A stretch of 64,000 nt of DNA from Triticum aestivum (GCF_018294505.1 NC_057801.1:196216477-196280476), one strand, 5' to 3'. Positions 9,420 to 21,179 are shown, counted from the first letter of the stretch. Translations and numbers: made by a program. Notes: generated from the letters alone by a model not told the origin.

Positions 9420-12119
9420 ATGTCTCCGAAGACCGGGAAGGCTGCGAAGGCTGCAAAGTCGGCCGAGGAGCTGCAACTTGAGGCGCTGCGCAAGAAGCAA
9501 GTGCTTTTCTCCCCCGAGTTTGGCTTCACGCTGGCGGAGGAGGATGCAGCCGAGGCGGCAAGCCTTGCCGATTGGGAAGAGCTTGCCGAAGAGGTCACTG
9601 CGAGGGGGAGCCCGAGGTCGAAGCGAGCGAGCCTGCCGAGGGCGTGAGCGGCCAGCCGTCTTCGAGCAGCTTTCGCAGGCGGAGCCCCCAGCGCGGCCCC
9701 AATTCCAATCGAGAAGGCGCCTCCGTCGAGTTGGAGATACGGCAGAGGAGCAGGCCGACCAGCAGCCGCGGCGCCGTGGGACACGCTCCACCGCGTCAAG
9801 TACCGTTGCCGCGGGAGGGTTCCAGGCTGCGCCGGCAACTGAGGCGGGGTCTTCCTGGGCCGCCAGGCCTGATCCTGCCGCAGCTCCCGGCAAACGCCGA
9901 AGGGAGCCTACTCCTCCGCCACACCGCGCAGAGAGGGTACCGGACTTCGACCTCTCCGCGCTGAGCTCCGATGATGATGAAGAGGAGGAGGAGGAGGAGT
10001 AAGATTTTCTTCTCACTATCCTTGATTTTCTCTGATCCTTGTTGTTGTCTGTCTTGTATCTAATTTGCTTCTCTCTGAATTCCTGTTCTATTTCAGGACT
10101 TTGGCGGAGAGAGCGGCGAAGAGGGCCAAGGTCCCCGTGGTTGTCATCGAGGACGATCCTGCTGTGACGGCAGAAGATACGTCCGAGACCACCTTGACGG
10201 ACCCGGTTCCTTCTCCTCGCAGCAGCCCCCAGCACAGCCCCCAGCGTAAGTGTTTGGTTCACTTCCTGTTGTGGGGCGCGCATGGGTGCTTCTTCTTTTG
10301 TTGACATCTTGATTGCTGATGCATTCGTGTAGGAGCAGAGCAGGCCCATCAAGGGCAATCAGAAACCGCCCCGGAGGTCCTGTCTGCTTCAACTACGCCG
10401 CCAAGGGGTGATTCCCCGACAAGGGGGCGCTCCCCGGCAAGGGAGAGGTCCCCGGCAAGGGACGGAACCGGCGAGCCCTTGGTCATAGAGCCCAGCACAG
10501 GTAACCTTCCTTGTCGAAAATCTTCCCTTGAGTTCTTCTTCTGATCTTCTTTCTTCTTTTTTGGATATTTGCTTGACTTTTCCTTCCTCGTCCTATCTTC
10601 AGGTCCCCCTCTCGCAGACCCGATGGAGACCGAGGCCACCGGCGAGGAAGGCACACGTGGCAACACCGAAGATGCCGCCGCTGGCGAGGAAGAGGCCGGC
10701 GCTGATGAGCCTTCCGACGAGGAGGCCGCCAAGGCTGCTGGCGCAGGAGCCGGTGAGGGGTCCGGCGATCGTACTGACAACCCGGAGGGCACAGGAGCGC
10801 AAGGCGCTGCACCGTCCGCCGACCCCTCCGCCGCTGATGCAGCGCCGGGCTCCGAGGAGCCCCAGCCAGGCGCGTACTTGAAGGCCGGCGAGGGCGTGTA
10901 CATCAAGCTTCCCTGGGCGTCAAGCTCCAGGGCGCCGGTGGAAGGGAAGGAGTTTGACGGGGAAGTACTCGCCTCTGCTGGGCTGGCAGTGGTTGACAAG
11001 CCAAGCAGCAGCAGCGGTGAGTCCAGGAAGGAGCAGTTGCTCCGAAAGCTGGTGTCACTCTACCGCGCCCGGCAAGCGAAGCTTGAGTCCCGGGAAGCGC
11101 TTGTCGCGCAGGCGGGAGTTGACATAGAGAAACACGCGGAGGAGCTCAAGAGCCGCAACCAGGAGGCCCTCCGGTCCATTGTTGAGGAGAGGGCACAGCT
11201 CGATGAGGCGAAGAAGGCATTCATCCTGGAGAAAGCTGAAGCCGAAGAGCAGCAGAGGCTCGCCGCCGAGGAGCAGTCCAAGTGGGAAGGTGAGCTGACA
11301 CAGAAGAAAGTGGTCTTGGACAGCCACGAGGAGGAGCTCACCGTCCGGGAGCAATCACTTGGCGGGGCACTCAAGGAGGCGAAGGATGCCGCCGCGGCTG
11401 CTGAGGCCGCCAAGAAGGAGTTAGAGGTGAAGGTGACGCAGCTGGAGGCGGACATGAAGAGGAAGAACGAAGAGCTTGCCACACTCCAGCGCGAACGCGA
11501 GAAGGATGCACGCGCCCATGGCGATCTGCAAGTTCAGCTCGCCAAGAAGATCAAGGAGCTGAACGCCGCCAAGGACTCAAGCGCCGATCTGGAGCTGAAA
11601 CTGGCCACCTTGACGGAGACGCTGGACGCCGCCAAGAAGCGAGCAGATGACTTGAGGAAAGATCTCAAGGGTAATGAAGAGTTGCTAACGAGGGCCGCCG
11701 AGACTCAGAACACTTTCAAGGCCACGGTGGAGATCTGGACGGAGGGCCTCGTCAACATCGCTGCAGCCATCGACGAGGAGTTGGTGGAGCTGGACTTGGC
11801 GGGCTTCGGGTACTCCACCAACGAGAACCTCCAGCCTAGCGCCAAGCTCACTCTCTTCTTCAAGGGCGTGGTGACGGCCCTCCAGCAACTCCGGGAAAGG
11901 ATCCCGAAGAAGCCTGCGGACAAGTCGCGCGCAATCTGCGCCAAGGTCTTGGAAAAGGTGCTGGTGAAGATCCTCTTCCGCAATCCAGGCCTCGACCTCT
12001 CCCGCGTCACCAAGAAGCTGCCGGAGCATGCTGATCTTGAGGAGCTCAGGGCCATCGTCGCACCCATCGTGGACAAGGTGAACGAAGTCAGGAGGGTCGA
12101 TGGCGAGCGCGTGGATTAG
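9420..12119 (+). pseudogene. Antisense spliced accessory gene of element A
   Basis: Opposite in strand to gag-pol, between integrase and the 3' LTR. Exons are 9420-9998, 10097-10245, 10333-10500 and 10603-12119, each junction GT...AG. Phases carried across are consistent at all three introns, so from about 9.7 kb the frame is continuous to TAG at 12117-12119. Exon 1 starts MSPKTGKAAKAAKSAEELQL in a good ATG context but contains at least two frame changes near 9.6-9.7 kb. Exons 1-3 encode acidic and Pro/Ser/Arg-rich disordered sequence (DLSALSSDDDEEE, RSPARERSPARDG). Exon 4 (about 505 codons) has an Ala/Glu-rich acidic part, a long coiled coil (roughly exon residues 140-370) and a helical C-terminal domain. 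Function unknown; possibly a structural or regulatory accessory protein of Tat elements. Confidence 0.7.
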
Positions 12120-13171
12120 GCCATCCTTCTTCTCCTTTCCTTGTCGCTGTTTGTTTAAGTCATGAGAACAATTTAGTCAGTGCCGCAACAAGCTATTTTT
12201 GTAATATAACTCTATTCTGGGCACTATCTGCTATGTTACTTCCTTTACTCGATTCCATCCCTTGTATGTTTTTACCCTACGCATTTAGGGAACTTGCCGG
12301 CGCAAGCACACTAGCCGCGAGCGCTGAGTGCGGAACATCAGCAGCCTGCTGGCGGTGTTGCCTCCGGCAAGAAACCTTGCCGGGGCTAGTTGCAGCACGC
12401 TTCCCTTGTTGAGCGGACTCGAAACAAAGTAAGGGCGCAATTTATCCACGAACCGGTTCCTCCGCGCACAGGTTTTCCATACAAGGCACGGTCGTTCAAG
12501 GAATATAACATAAAAATTTAAAGCTGACTGTGCTCAAACTTTGGCAACTTAGCTTTTCTGTCGTCTTTGTCCCGGCAAGGCCATACTTTTTTGAANNNNN
12601 NNNNNNNNNNNNNNNNNNNNNNNNNNNNNNNNNNNNNNNNNNNNNNNNNNNNNNNNNNNNNNNNNNNNNNNNNNNNNNNNNNNNNNNNNNNNNNNNNNNN
12701 NNNNNNNNNNNNNNNNNNNNNNNNNNNNNNNNNNNNNNNNNNNNNNNNNNNNNNNNNNNNNNNNNNNNNNNNNNNNNNNNNNNNNNNNNNNNNNNNNNNN
12801 NNNNNNNNNNNNNNNNNNNNNNNNNNNNNNNNNNNNNNNNNNNNNNNNNNNNNNNNNNNNNNNNNNNNNNNNNNNNNNNNNNNNNNNNNNNNNNNNNNNN
12901 NNNNNNNNNNNNNNNNNNNNNNNNNAAGAACAGAAAATAATGGTATGGGGCCCTAAGGCTTGTTATTACTTACCGGGGGAAGTGCTGCACAAAGTGTCTG
13001 ATAAAACATGCAAAAAAGAAAGAATGCATGAAATTTGACAAGATGTGCGAAGCACATACGGGCTTTATTTGTGCACGGGGTCTGCGCCCAGCTTTGTACA
13101 AAGGGTTACATGCAACAGCGGCAAGGCTTGTACAAAAGCTGGTTGCCGGAACAGGTTCCGGCAACCGCGCC
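12120..13171. other. Convergent 3' untranslated stretch of element A with an assembly gap
   Basis: Lies between the stop of the antisense gene (12119) and the stop of integrase (13172). It contains scattered CCGGCAAG motifs and an N run at 12596-12925 (330 positions). No coding sequence seen. Confidence 0.7.
12596..12925. other. Assembly gap (330 N)
   Basis: Run of N inside element A. Reading frames spanning it have no support. Confidence 1.
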
Positions 13172-14593
13172 TTATGGGTAAAACTTGCGAAGATGCTCTA
13201 TGTTCCAGGAATTGCTCACCGGAAAGCCATCTTCAGTCTCAAGGCGGACAGCGCCGGGCCTAGTGACTCGTTTCACCCGATAAGGGCCTTCCCACTTTGG
13301 CGTCAACTTGTTGGAATTCTTGGCGGATTGAACGCGCCGAAGAACAAGGTCGCCTTCCTCGAAGCTTCTGGCACTAACTTTGCAGCTATGGTAGCGGCGC
13401 AAAGCTTGCTGGTAACGAGCAGCTCGCACAGCAGCCTGGAGACGATCTTCCTCGAGGAGCAGCACGTCATCTTGCCGCAGCTGCTCTTGCTCAAGCTCAT
13501 CATAAGCGAGCACTCGAGGCGACCCGTATACGAGTTCCATGGGGAGAACTGCTTCTGCTCCATAGACAAGAGCAAAAGGTGTCTGGCCAGTGGCTCGATT
13601 TGGCGTCGTCCTGATTGACCAAAGAACCACTGGCAGCTCCTCGATCCAATTCCTTCCGCACTTGCGCAGCCTGTCGAAAGTTCTGGTCTTGAGCCCGCGC
13701 AGCACTTCAGCGTTTGCCCTCTCCGCTTGACCGTTGCTTCTCGGGTGAGCAACAGAAGCGAAGCAGATCCTGGTGCCAAGATCTTGGACGTACTGCATGA
13801 AGGTGCGGCTCGTGAATTGTGTGCCATTGTCGGTGATGATCCTGTTAGGGATTCCGAAACGGCAAACAATTGACCTGAAGAACTTGACTGATGACTGTGC
13901 TGTCACCTTCCTCACTGCCTCCACTTCAGGCCACTTTGTGAACTTGTCGATTGCAACGTACAAGTACTCAAAGCCCCCGACAGCTCGGGGGAAGGGGCCG
14001 AGTATATCGAGCCCCCAGACCGAAAATGGCCAGTATAAAGGGATTGTTTGGAGAGCTTGAGCTGGTTGATGAATCTGCTTGGAGTGGAACTGGCACGCTT
14101 CACACTTGGTTACTTGTGCAGTTGCATCCTGGAGGGCTGTCGGCCAGAAGAAACCTTGTCGGAAAGCTTTGCCGGCAAGTGCTCTTGCGCCAATGTGGTG
14201 ACCACATATGCCTCCGTGTATCTCCGCCAACAGCTCCTGTCCATCTTCCCGGGAAATGCACTTCAATTTCACTCTGTTGAATCTTCTTCTGTACAGTATG
14301 TCATCGACAAACTGGTACATACTTGATTGCCGGGCTACTTTCTCCGCTTCTTCTTGTTCCTCGGGAAGTTCTCCTGTCTGAAGGAAATGGACGATCTGAT
14401 GTGCCCATGCTGGAGCTTGTGGCTCGACGACAAGGACTAAAGGCGTGAATGCTGCTGCGGGAACATCCGCTTCCACGGCAAGCATCTGGGATCCTGCCGG
14501 AGCGTGATGCTCCCCGGCAAGTGTGTCGGGACACAGCTTGTCGGGAGCGTCTGCTTCAACGAAACAAGCCCTGGGGCTTGTCGGAGCAGTCTG
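13172..14593 (-). pseudogene. pol: Integrase of element A
   Basis: Same frame as the RNase H, downstream of the TAG at 14594. The H2C2 zinc finger is visible (GGICGHHIGARALAGKAF...CEACQ). The core shows WGLDILGPF (first Asp), IITDNGTQF (second Asp) and SNGQAERANAEVL (Glu). The C-terminal part, LTPKWEGPYRVKRVTRPGAV, is the usual GPY/F-like segment with no chromodomain. Open to the stop at 13172, 438 codons from the first internal ATG. On its own it looks catalytically complete. Confidence 0.88.
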
Positions 14594-15976
14594 CTACTGA
14601 GCACTCTTTGTGTTGATCCTGGGGACCTTCTTGGCGGCGGCTCCGGGGAGCTCTGTCGGAAAGTAGTCGCCAGTAATCAACTTTCTTTTCTTGCTCTGTC
14701 CAGTTGATGGTGTCACAGATGGCTGAGTCATCTTGAGCACAAAAATCTCCGGTTCCACAGGCAACTTGAGTGCGGCGCACTTTGACAGTCCATCTGCAAT
14801 GTCATTCTGAGCTCTTGGAACATGTTCCATTTGCAGGCCGTCAAAATGCTCTTCTAGCTTCCTCACTTCATCAATGTAGGCTTCCATCAACGGACTCTGA
14901 TAATCTTTGTTTACTTGACGGACGACAAGCTGTGAGTCACCCCTGACAATAAGCTTCTTGGTCCCAAGTTCTGCCGCGATCCTGAGTCCGGCAAGCAAGC
15001 CTTCATACTCTGCAGTATTATTTGTTGCTTGCTCCTTGGGAAAGTGCATCTGGACCACGTACTTGAGGTGCTCTCTGGTGGGTGCGACAAGTAGTACGCC
15101 CGCACCGGCGCCTTGCAGCGAGAAGGCACCATCAAAGTACATGATCCATTCCTTGCTTGCTTCCTTGACGGGGATGCTCCTCTCCGAAGTTTCTTCATCA
15201 GGTGTTGGCATCCATTCTGCTATGAACTCTGCCAATGCTCGGCTCTGAATAGTTGAAGTACTTTCAAACTTGAGGCCGAAGCTTGACAATTCCAGTGCCC
15301 ACTCGACAATCCTGCCTGTTGCTTCTGGATTCTGCAATATCCTCTTCAACGGAAAGCGAGTGACCACTGTGATCTCATGTGCTTGAAAGTAATGGCGCAG
15401 CTTCCTCGAGGCCATGAGAAGGCCGAAAAGCAACTTCTGCACACCAGAGTACCTTGATCTAGCCCCCTGCAGAATGGAACTGACAAAGTAAACTGGGCGC
15501 TGCACCATCTTCTTCTGTTTCTCTTCTTGTGGCTGCGCAGATCCATCCTTGCCGGAGCCAGAACTTGTCGGGTCAGAGCTTGTCGGGGAAGCCCCCTGCT
15601 TGTCGCTGGATTCACTTGCCGCGGCCGCTGGCTCATCATCCACCTCCCTCTCCGCTACTAACGCAGCACTAACCACTTGATTTGTTGCCGCCAGATATAG
15701 CAGCAACTTCTCTGGTGGCTTAGGTGCGACAAGTGTTGGAGTGGAGGATAGGTATCTCTTCAGGTCCTGCAGCGTGGCCTCCGCTTCCGGAGTCCATTTC
15801 ATCGGACCTGCCTTTTTCAAAATTTTGAAAAACAGCAGGCCGCGCTCAGCAGACTTAGAGATGAACCTACTGAGAGCAGCAACACAGCCGGCAAGCCTTC
15901 GTATGTCCTTGACTCGCTTCGGTGCTTTGATTTGCTCGATGGCCTTGATCTTGTCGGGATTGGCTTCAATCCCCCT
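14594..15976 (-). pseudogene. pol: Degenerate plus archaeal-type RNase H of element A
   Basis: Begins with the thumb/connection (MKWTPEAEATLQDLKRYL). The first RNase H-like part has LLLYLAATNQVVSAALV where an active Gypsy enzyme has its first catalytic Asp, so it is probably inactive. A second RNase H follows with all four acidic positions visible in context: WIMYFDGAF, NNTAEYEGLLAGL, VRGDSQLVVRQ and PRAQNDIADGLSKC. This arrangement is characteristic of the Tat clade. A TAG at 14594-14596 ends the frame before integrase. Confidence 0.82.
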
Positions 15977-17218
15977 CTAGGATACAAAGAATCCGAGAAG
16001 CTTGCCGGAAGGAACTCCAAACACGCACTTCTCGGGGTTCAGCTTGAGATTGATCTTGCGCAGATTTGCAAAAGTCTCGTCCAAATCTTGGATCAAAGTC
16101 TCTTTGTCCTTGCTCTTGAAAAATATGTCATCCATGTAAGCTTCTACATTTCTGTGCAACTGTGGCTCAAAAGCATGGCTGACTACTCTTGCAAATGTTG
16201 AACTAGCATTCTTTAGTCCGAAAGGCATCCGTACAAAGCAGTACGTGCCACATGGAGTAATGAATGCGGTTTTCTCCTCATCCTCTTTAGCCATGAAGAT
16301 CTGATGATATCCTAAATATGCATCAAGGAATGAAAGCAGATCACATCCTGCCGTGGAGTCGACAATCTGGTCAATGCGCGGCAAGGGAAATGGATCCTTG
16401 GGACAAGCTTTATTAACATCGGTGAAGTCAATACAAAGCCTCCACTTCTCGTTTGCTTTGTGCACGACTACTGGATTGGCTAACCACGTTGGATGGAGTA
16501 CTCCTCGGACCAGGCCTGCTGCTTCCAACTTCTTGATCTCCTCTGCAATGAACTCCTGACGCTCCACTGCTTGCTTCCTAACTCTCTGCTTGACGGGCCA
16601 CGCGTGAGGACAAACGGCAAGGTGGTGCTCAATTACTTTCCTGGGAACACCGGGGATGTCAGATGGTTGCCATGCAAATACATCGACATTCGCCCGCAGG
16701 AAAGCAACGAGCGCGCTTTCCTATTTAGGGTCAAGCGTGGCACTGATGGTGAAGGTACCACCAGTGCCGTCCTCCTTGGCGGCCACTTTCTTGGTCTCTG
16801 GTGAAGCTGTCTTTGCTTTCTTGCACTTGCCGGTGGAGCTCGATGGTGCGTCCTCTACGGTAGCACAGCACTCCGAAGAGGTGCGCTTGCCGGAGTGGGC
16901 ATCAGAGCTACTCTTGCCGGACTTGGTCTTCTTCTTCTCCCCTCCGGGAGCTTCAGCGGCAAGTGGTTTGTGCTCTGCTGCGGCTGCTGCTTCCCGGTAG
17001 ATCTTGTCGGTACAGATGAGTGCATCCTTCTTGTCGCCTTGGACAGAAATGACACTTATCGGACCAGGCATCTTGAGCACATTGTAGGCGTAGTGAGAGG
17101 CTGCCATGAACTTGGAAAGCGCTGGACGGCCAAGTATCCCATTGTAGGGCAATGGGAATTCAGCAACGTCAAATGTGACTCTCTCTGTCCTGAAATTCAG
17201 CTCGCTGCCAAACATCAC
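15977..17218 (-). pseudogene. pol: Reverse transcriptase of element A
   Basis: The first part (17218-16721) covers the end of protease (FPLPYNGILGRPALSKF) and a Lys/Ser-rich linker, ending in TAG at 16721-16723. The second part (16567-15977) is the reverse transcriptase core: GVLHPTWLANPVVVHKANEK, WRLCIDFTDVNKACPKDPFP, FLDAYLGYHQI, then the active site YMDDIFFKSKD, followed by LNPEKCVFGVPSGKLLGFFVS and TAG at 15977-15979. The catalytic Asp pair is present. The frame is the same as the downstream RNase H and integrase, so only nonsense changes break this stretch. Confidence 0.85.
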
Positions 17219-17535
17219 TGGCAGTGTGATCTTCCCCTTCGGCTTGCTCCTTCCCGGGTTTATCCCTTGAAAGGTACCAGTCTCTTCGAGCTCGCTATCG
17301 GGATCTGGAGCTTCTTGAGCACTGCGGAGGAGAACAGATTCAGGCCGGCCCCGCCGTCAACCAGCATCTTCATGACCTTGAGGTTGCGGATTGTTGGCGA
17401 AACCAACATCGGCAAGCACCCGACCGCAGTGATGCGATCAGGGTGATCCTCAACGTCGAAGATGATGGGCGTGCTGGACCACTTCAGGGGCTTGCGCGAC
17501 TCAACGGACGGTTTTGCTGCGTTCACTTCCCGCAC
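17219..17535 (-). pseudogene. Protease region of element A
   Basis: A short frame after the gag stop includes MLVDGGAGLNLFSSAVLKKL, in which D-G-G-A is the aspartic-protease active-site motif of this clade. It ends at 17260 and the next open frame (from 17218) is in a different phase, so a frame change separates protease from the rest of pol. The protease would cleave the Gag-Pol precursor. Confidence 0.7.
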
Positions 17536-19506
17536 CCACTATTTGAGTTGGCGGTGCGAGGTGTGCAGAGAAGCACCGCCGTCGATGCACAACACCTCTG
17601 TTGCCTTCTGGAACTCCTGCTCGTCAGTCTCATCTTCCTCCATCTCATCATCCTCATCTTCGTCTTCGTCCTTGTCGCGGCCGCGGGGAGGCCTATCTCC
17701 TTGCCGCGGCTTGGCCTTGCCGCGGCGCCTTCCCCGGGCGGGATACTTCTTGCCGGATCCTACGCCACCTTCCCGGGACTTCTCCTTGTCGCGACGCTCG
17801 TATTCAGCTTTCTGTAGCTCCGCCATCTGCTCAACTTTCTTGCAGGCTTGGAGGTCATGGACCTTGGTGCGGTGGATCTTGCAATACTGCTTGCCGGAGC
17901 CATCCTGCTTGTTGGCGGCTACCACAGCCTCGCCAGAGTCGCCAGCTTTGGCCTTGTCGGAAACGCCTCCACTGCCGGACTGCTCAACAACTAGCACATC
18001 CTTAGCCTTTCTCTTTCTGTTGTTCCGCCTCCGGTTCTTCCTTGCCGGGGCGGTATCCTCACTGTCAGATCCTTCTTCTCCTGCGTTCTCTCCGGGGAGT
18101 CTCCTCCCCTCCTCAGCCCGTGCACACTTGTCGGCCAGAGCGTATAGCTCGCTGACATCTCTGATTTTGCACATCGCCATCTCCTCCCTCATCCTGCGGT
18201 TACGGACGTTCTGATGGAACACGCTGATAACCGCGGCAGAGTGGATGTCTGGGATGTTGCGCTGCACCTGATTGAATCTCTGTATATACTTGCGCAGGGG
18301 TTCTCCTTCCTTTTGGGCGAGCAGATGAAGGTCGCTTTCCTGGCCATGGGGCTTGTGGCCGCCTATGAAGGCGCCGACAAACTGATGGCACAGGTCCGCC
18401 CATGAAGAGATGGAGCTGTCCGGCAAGTGCATGAGCCAAGATCTGACGTTGGGCTTGAGCACCAGCGGGAAGTAGTTGGCGAGGATCTTCTCGTCGCGCC
18501 CCCCGGCAGCCTGCACCGTGATGGTGTAGACGCTGAGGAACTCTGACGGATGTATCCTGCCGTCGTACTTCTCGGGCACGTCTGGCTTGAAGTTCTTGGT
18601 ACTGGGCCACTGGACCTGCCGCAGCTCATGGGTGAACGCAGGTCAACCTAACGCGTACGGCAAGTCGCCTGGTTCCCCCGGCGCATGCATATCGACAGTG
18701 GGCCCAGCGCGCTGGTCAGATTGACGCCGCGCTTCTCTTCGACGCTCGATGCGAGTGCGAGCGTCTTCATGTCATCGTTCTTGGAGAACTTGGCGTTGAT
18801 CGCGGCGAGCTTGCGGGTCCGACGACGCGGTGGAGTCGGTGTCGAGGTTGGCCCGGCGAGTCGGCGATCTCGGCCTTCGGGGCGGGGAGTGCGTGGTGGT
18901 GGCACCCCCAACGGTCTTGTCGGCGTCGGCTTGCGCCTGGGCGTCTTGCCGGGGCTTCGATGTGCTCGGTTGCCGGGGCTTGTCGCTGTTGGTGAAGCCG
19001 ATAAGGCTATAAATGGCGGCCCTCCAGTCGTCGATCTTGTCCGGCGCTGGAGGGTAATCTAGAAGCAGTTGGGCTCGGGCCAGCGCTTCCTCTGGAGTCT
19101 TGGGTGGCGGTGGCGAGCGACGCGAGGTGTGAGACATGCTCAAACTCCTAACAGTGTTAGAAGGAGCAACATCTCGTACAGGCGACCGCACTGCGCTCGT
19201 GCCAGCGTGTTGACGTGCATGTTGGCCTTGAGCGTCCTGCGACCCACCATCTTGGCCTTGCTCCAACGCGAGTACGGTGCTGGGAGCACCGTGGCATTGT
19301 CGATCCTGCACCTCCTGGGAAGGGTGCGGTGGATGTGCAGACGCTGAACCTTGCGGGGCCTTGTCCTTGGACCGGGTGACGATGTGCGTCCCCCCGCCGG
19401 CGCCCGCTCCTCCGCCGGCGTCCGCCCCACCATCCGTTTGCTCTGGCGGCGGTAGGACGGTCGCAAACGGAGCAGTCACCTCCGAAGTCTTCTTCTTCGG
19501 TGGCAT
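17536..19506 (-). pseudogene. gag: gag of element A, frame-disrupted
   Basis: Starts at ATG 19506 (MPPKKKTSEV) just after the primer site. The N-terminal 240 residues are Pro/Gln/Ala-rich and disordered-looking, with EALARAQLLLDYPP near residue 140. A frame change near 18.84 kb and another near 18.65 kb, with stops at 18772-18774 and about 18642, break it. From about 18640 the frame carries the retrotransposon gag domain (FTHELRQVQWPSTKNFKPDV, KYDGRIHPSEFLSVYTI, WLMHLPDSSISSW, LRKYIQRFNQVQRNIPD). A Cys/His cluster, YCKIHRTKVHDLQACKK, resembles the Tat-clade zinc-binding motif, followed by Arg/Lys-rich and then acidic tracts. Gag forms the virus-like particle. The last gag ORF ends at 17539. 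Confidence 0.8.
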
Positions 19507-19569
19507 GTCGATGAAGATGTTGATGTAGCGCGCGCAGACGCCGGATCAGATACGCATGACCTCGACGCC

Positions 19570-19587
19570 CCCCTACCTGGCGCGCCA
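19570..19587 (-). other. Primer-binding site of element A
   Basis: TGGCGCGCCAGGTAGGGG on the minus strand, 4 nt inside the 5' LTR. The TGG start and the position fit a primer site; I did not identify the tRNA. Confidence 0.6.
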
Positions 19588-19591
19588 GAGA

Positions 19592-20561
19592 TGTCGTGGG
19601 GAATGGGAGCATGAGCACCTATGGGGCAGGGGGCCCCTTCTCGTCCGACAAGGGAGCGGAGGGCGCACGCAGAGCGGATCGAGGCGAGAGCACGCGGGGG
19701 ATTTTACCCAGCTTCGGAGCTCTCTGGAGAGATAAAACTCCTACTGCTGCTTTGTGTTTTGTATTTGTTCTTGCTTGAGAGCGTCGGTGTGTTGTGGTCT
19801 CGAATGAGTCGAGCCGAATTGCGAAAAAACTCCCCACCCCTTCTACGTGCGCATGGGCCTCCTTTTTATAGGCTAAAGGGGTCACCGACAGGTGGCAGCG
19901 TAGAAAGAGGGGTAGAAAGGTAAAAACGCAGGTTGGTACAACTACTACCAACAGTGTCCCCTACCTAACTCTGACGGCAGGGGACAAATGCATTTAATGC
20001 CCGTCCGGTCGCCCCAACAGTGCAGGAAGCGACCGTTAGGGGCGCCACCGATCACCACGATGGCCTCCTTGTCAGCTTCGCTTGCCACCTCGCACCGCAT
20101 GGCTGCACAGCGCCTTGCCACGTGCTCCTAGGATGGTCCTGGGGCGACACGTCGTCTGATGCGCTGGAGCTTGGGTGCAGAGTGGCAGCCTTGCCGCGGC
20201 AAGCGCCTTGCCGCGGCCGTCATCTTGTCGCACCTGCGAGCTTGCTGCTCGCCGTGCCTTGCCGGGACGCGCGGGGCATCGCGGCAAGTTTTCTGAGGTG
20301 CCTTGGTTGGCCTTCCCGGCAAGCTCCTCTTGCCGGGGTCTTTGTCCTTTCCGGCAAGCTCCTCTTGCCAGGGTCTTGCCCTTCCCGGCAAGTTCCTTTT
20401 GCCGGGGCCTTGTCTTCTTAGTTAACACTTTGTTCTTGAATGGCAGTAATACTAATGGCGGAGGGTCTTGGCAGATGCCCGGCAAGCCTTGCCACGGGAC
20501 GCTGCGACTGTCCGTGCCCAAGTTCGGGGTACTAAGGTACCCCTACTTTAGTACACCGACA
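19592..20561 (-). repeat. 5' LTR of element A
   Basis: Same ends as the 8078-9044 copy, 970 bp, about 96% identical by hand alignment with two small indels. The plus strand ends ACCGACA followed by AACCT. Confidence 0.92.
19861..19870 (-). promoter_or_regulatory. TATA box in the 5' LTR of element A
   Basis: TATAAAAAGG on the minus strand, conserved in both LTRs (8345-8354 in the other). It would drive gag-pol transcription leftwards. Confidence 0.55.
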
Positions 20562-21179
20562 AACCTGCCACAATCACTTATCATAACACACGTTTCACTT
20601 CAGAGTGTGATATAGGTTACATCTCGCATTCTTTTCTAGCTTGTACTACTAATTTGTTGAAATGGCACTTATGACGAGACAGTTTTAACTTGGTAGAGTG
20701 ATATTCGTTGCATCTTTCATATGGTGTCTAGCTTTCATTGCTTCTAATTTGTTGAAATGCCTTCTCCTTAGTTTACACATCATAAGTTGTGAATATGCAA
20801 TGTTGTGAATATGCAATGGCACTAATGACGAGAGACCTCTAACATGGTAGTGTGATGTTGTTTGCATCTTGCATGTGATTTATTTCTTGTACTACTTCAC
20901 ATTTGTTTAAATGCCATTTATGATGAGACACTGTTAACTTGGCAGAGCAATATTTGTAGCATCTTTCATATGGTGTATACCTTCCATTGCATTGCTTCTA
21001 ATTTGGTGAAATGTCTTCTTCTTAGTTTACACATCATAGTTCTGGTTATCTCTTCCGTCCTGTTTTTCATACATATTACATCCTCCCATCATGTGGTTGT
21101 CTAACATCAAAGTTCAGTTCGTCTGCATCACGCATCAATTTGTTCTAAAGAACTAAATTATTATTCGTTTTTTTGTCAG
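20562..21179 (+). repeat. Tandemly duplicated intron units (right of element A)
   Basis: At least four more copies of the intron block seen at 6490-8077 occur near 20610, 20690, 20850 and 20935, each with a version of CATATGGTGTCTAGCTT and TTCTAATTTGTTGAAATG. They end at a GTCAG acceptor (21175-21179). No coding sequence is apparent between them. Confidence 0.65.

Larger units (their letters stand above)
8078..20561 (-). mobile_element. Element A: complete Tat-clade Gypsy retrotransposon
   Basis: 12,484 bp including an N run, flanked by the direct repeat AACCT (8073-8077 and 20562-20566). LTRs are 967 and 970 bp with TGTCG...CGACA ends. On the minus strand the order is 5' LTR, primer site, gag, protease, reverse transcriptase, degenerate RNase H, archaeal-type RNase H, integrase, then an antisense spliced gene and the 3' LTR. 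The double RNase H and the antisense gene place it in the Tat clade. About 37 substitutions between the LTRs (hand count over about 965 bp). All retroviral-type proteins are broken, so it is no longer autonomous. Confidence 0.92.

Noticed and set aside
9216..10358. 380-codon minus-strand ORF opposite the antisense gene of A
   Set aside because: Arg/Ser-rich shadow of a G+C-rich coding exon, crossing the introns of the opposite gene.
12530..12956. Two ORFs spanning the N run
   Set aside because: Translation through N is meaningless.
17462..18214. 250-codon plus-strand ORF opposite gag of A
   Set aside because: Ser/Arg/Leu-rich shadow of the gag frame; no motif.
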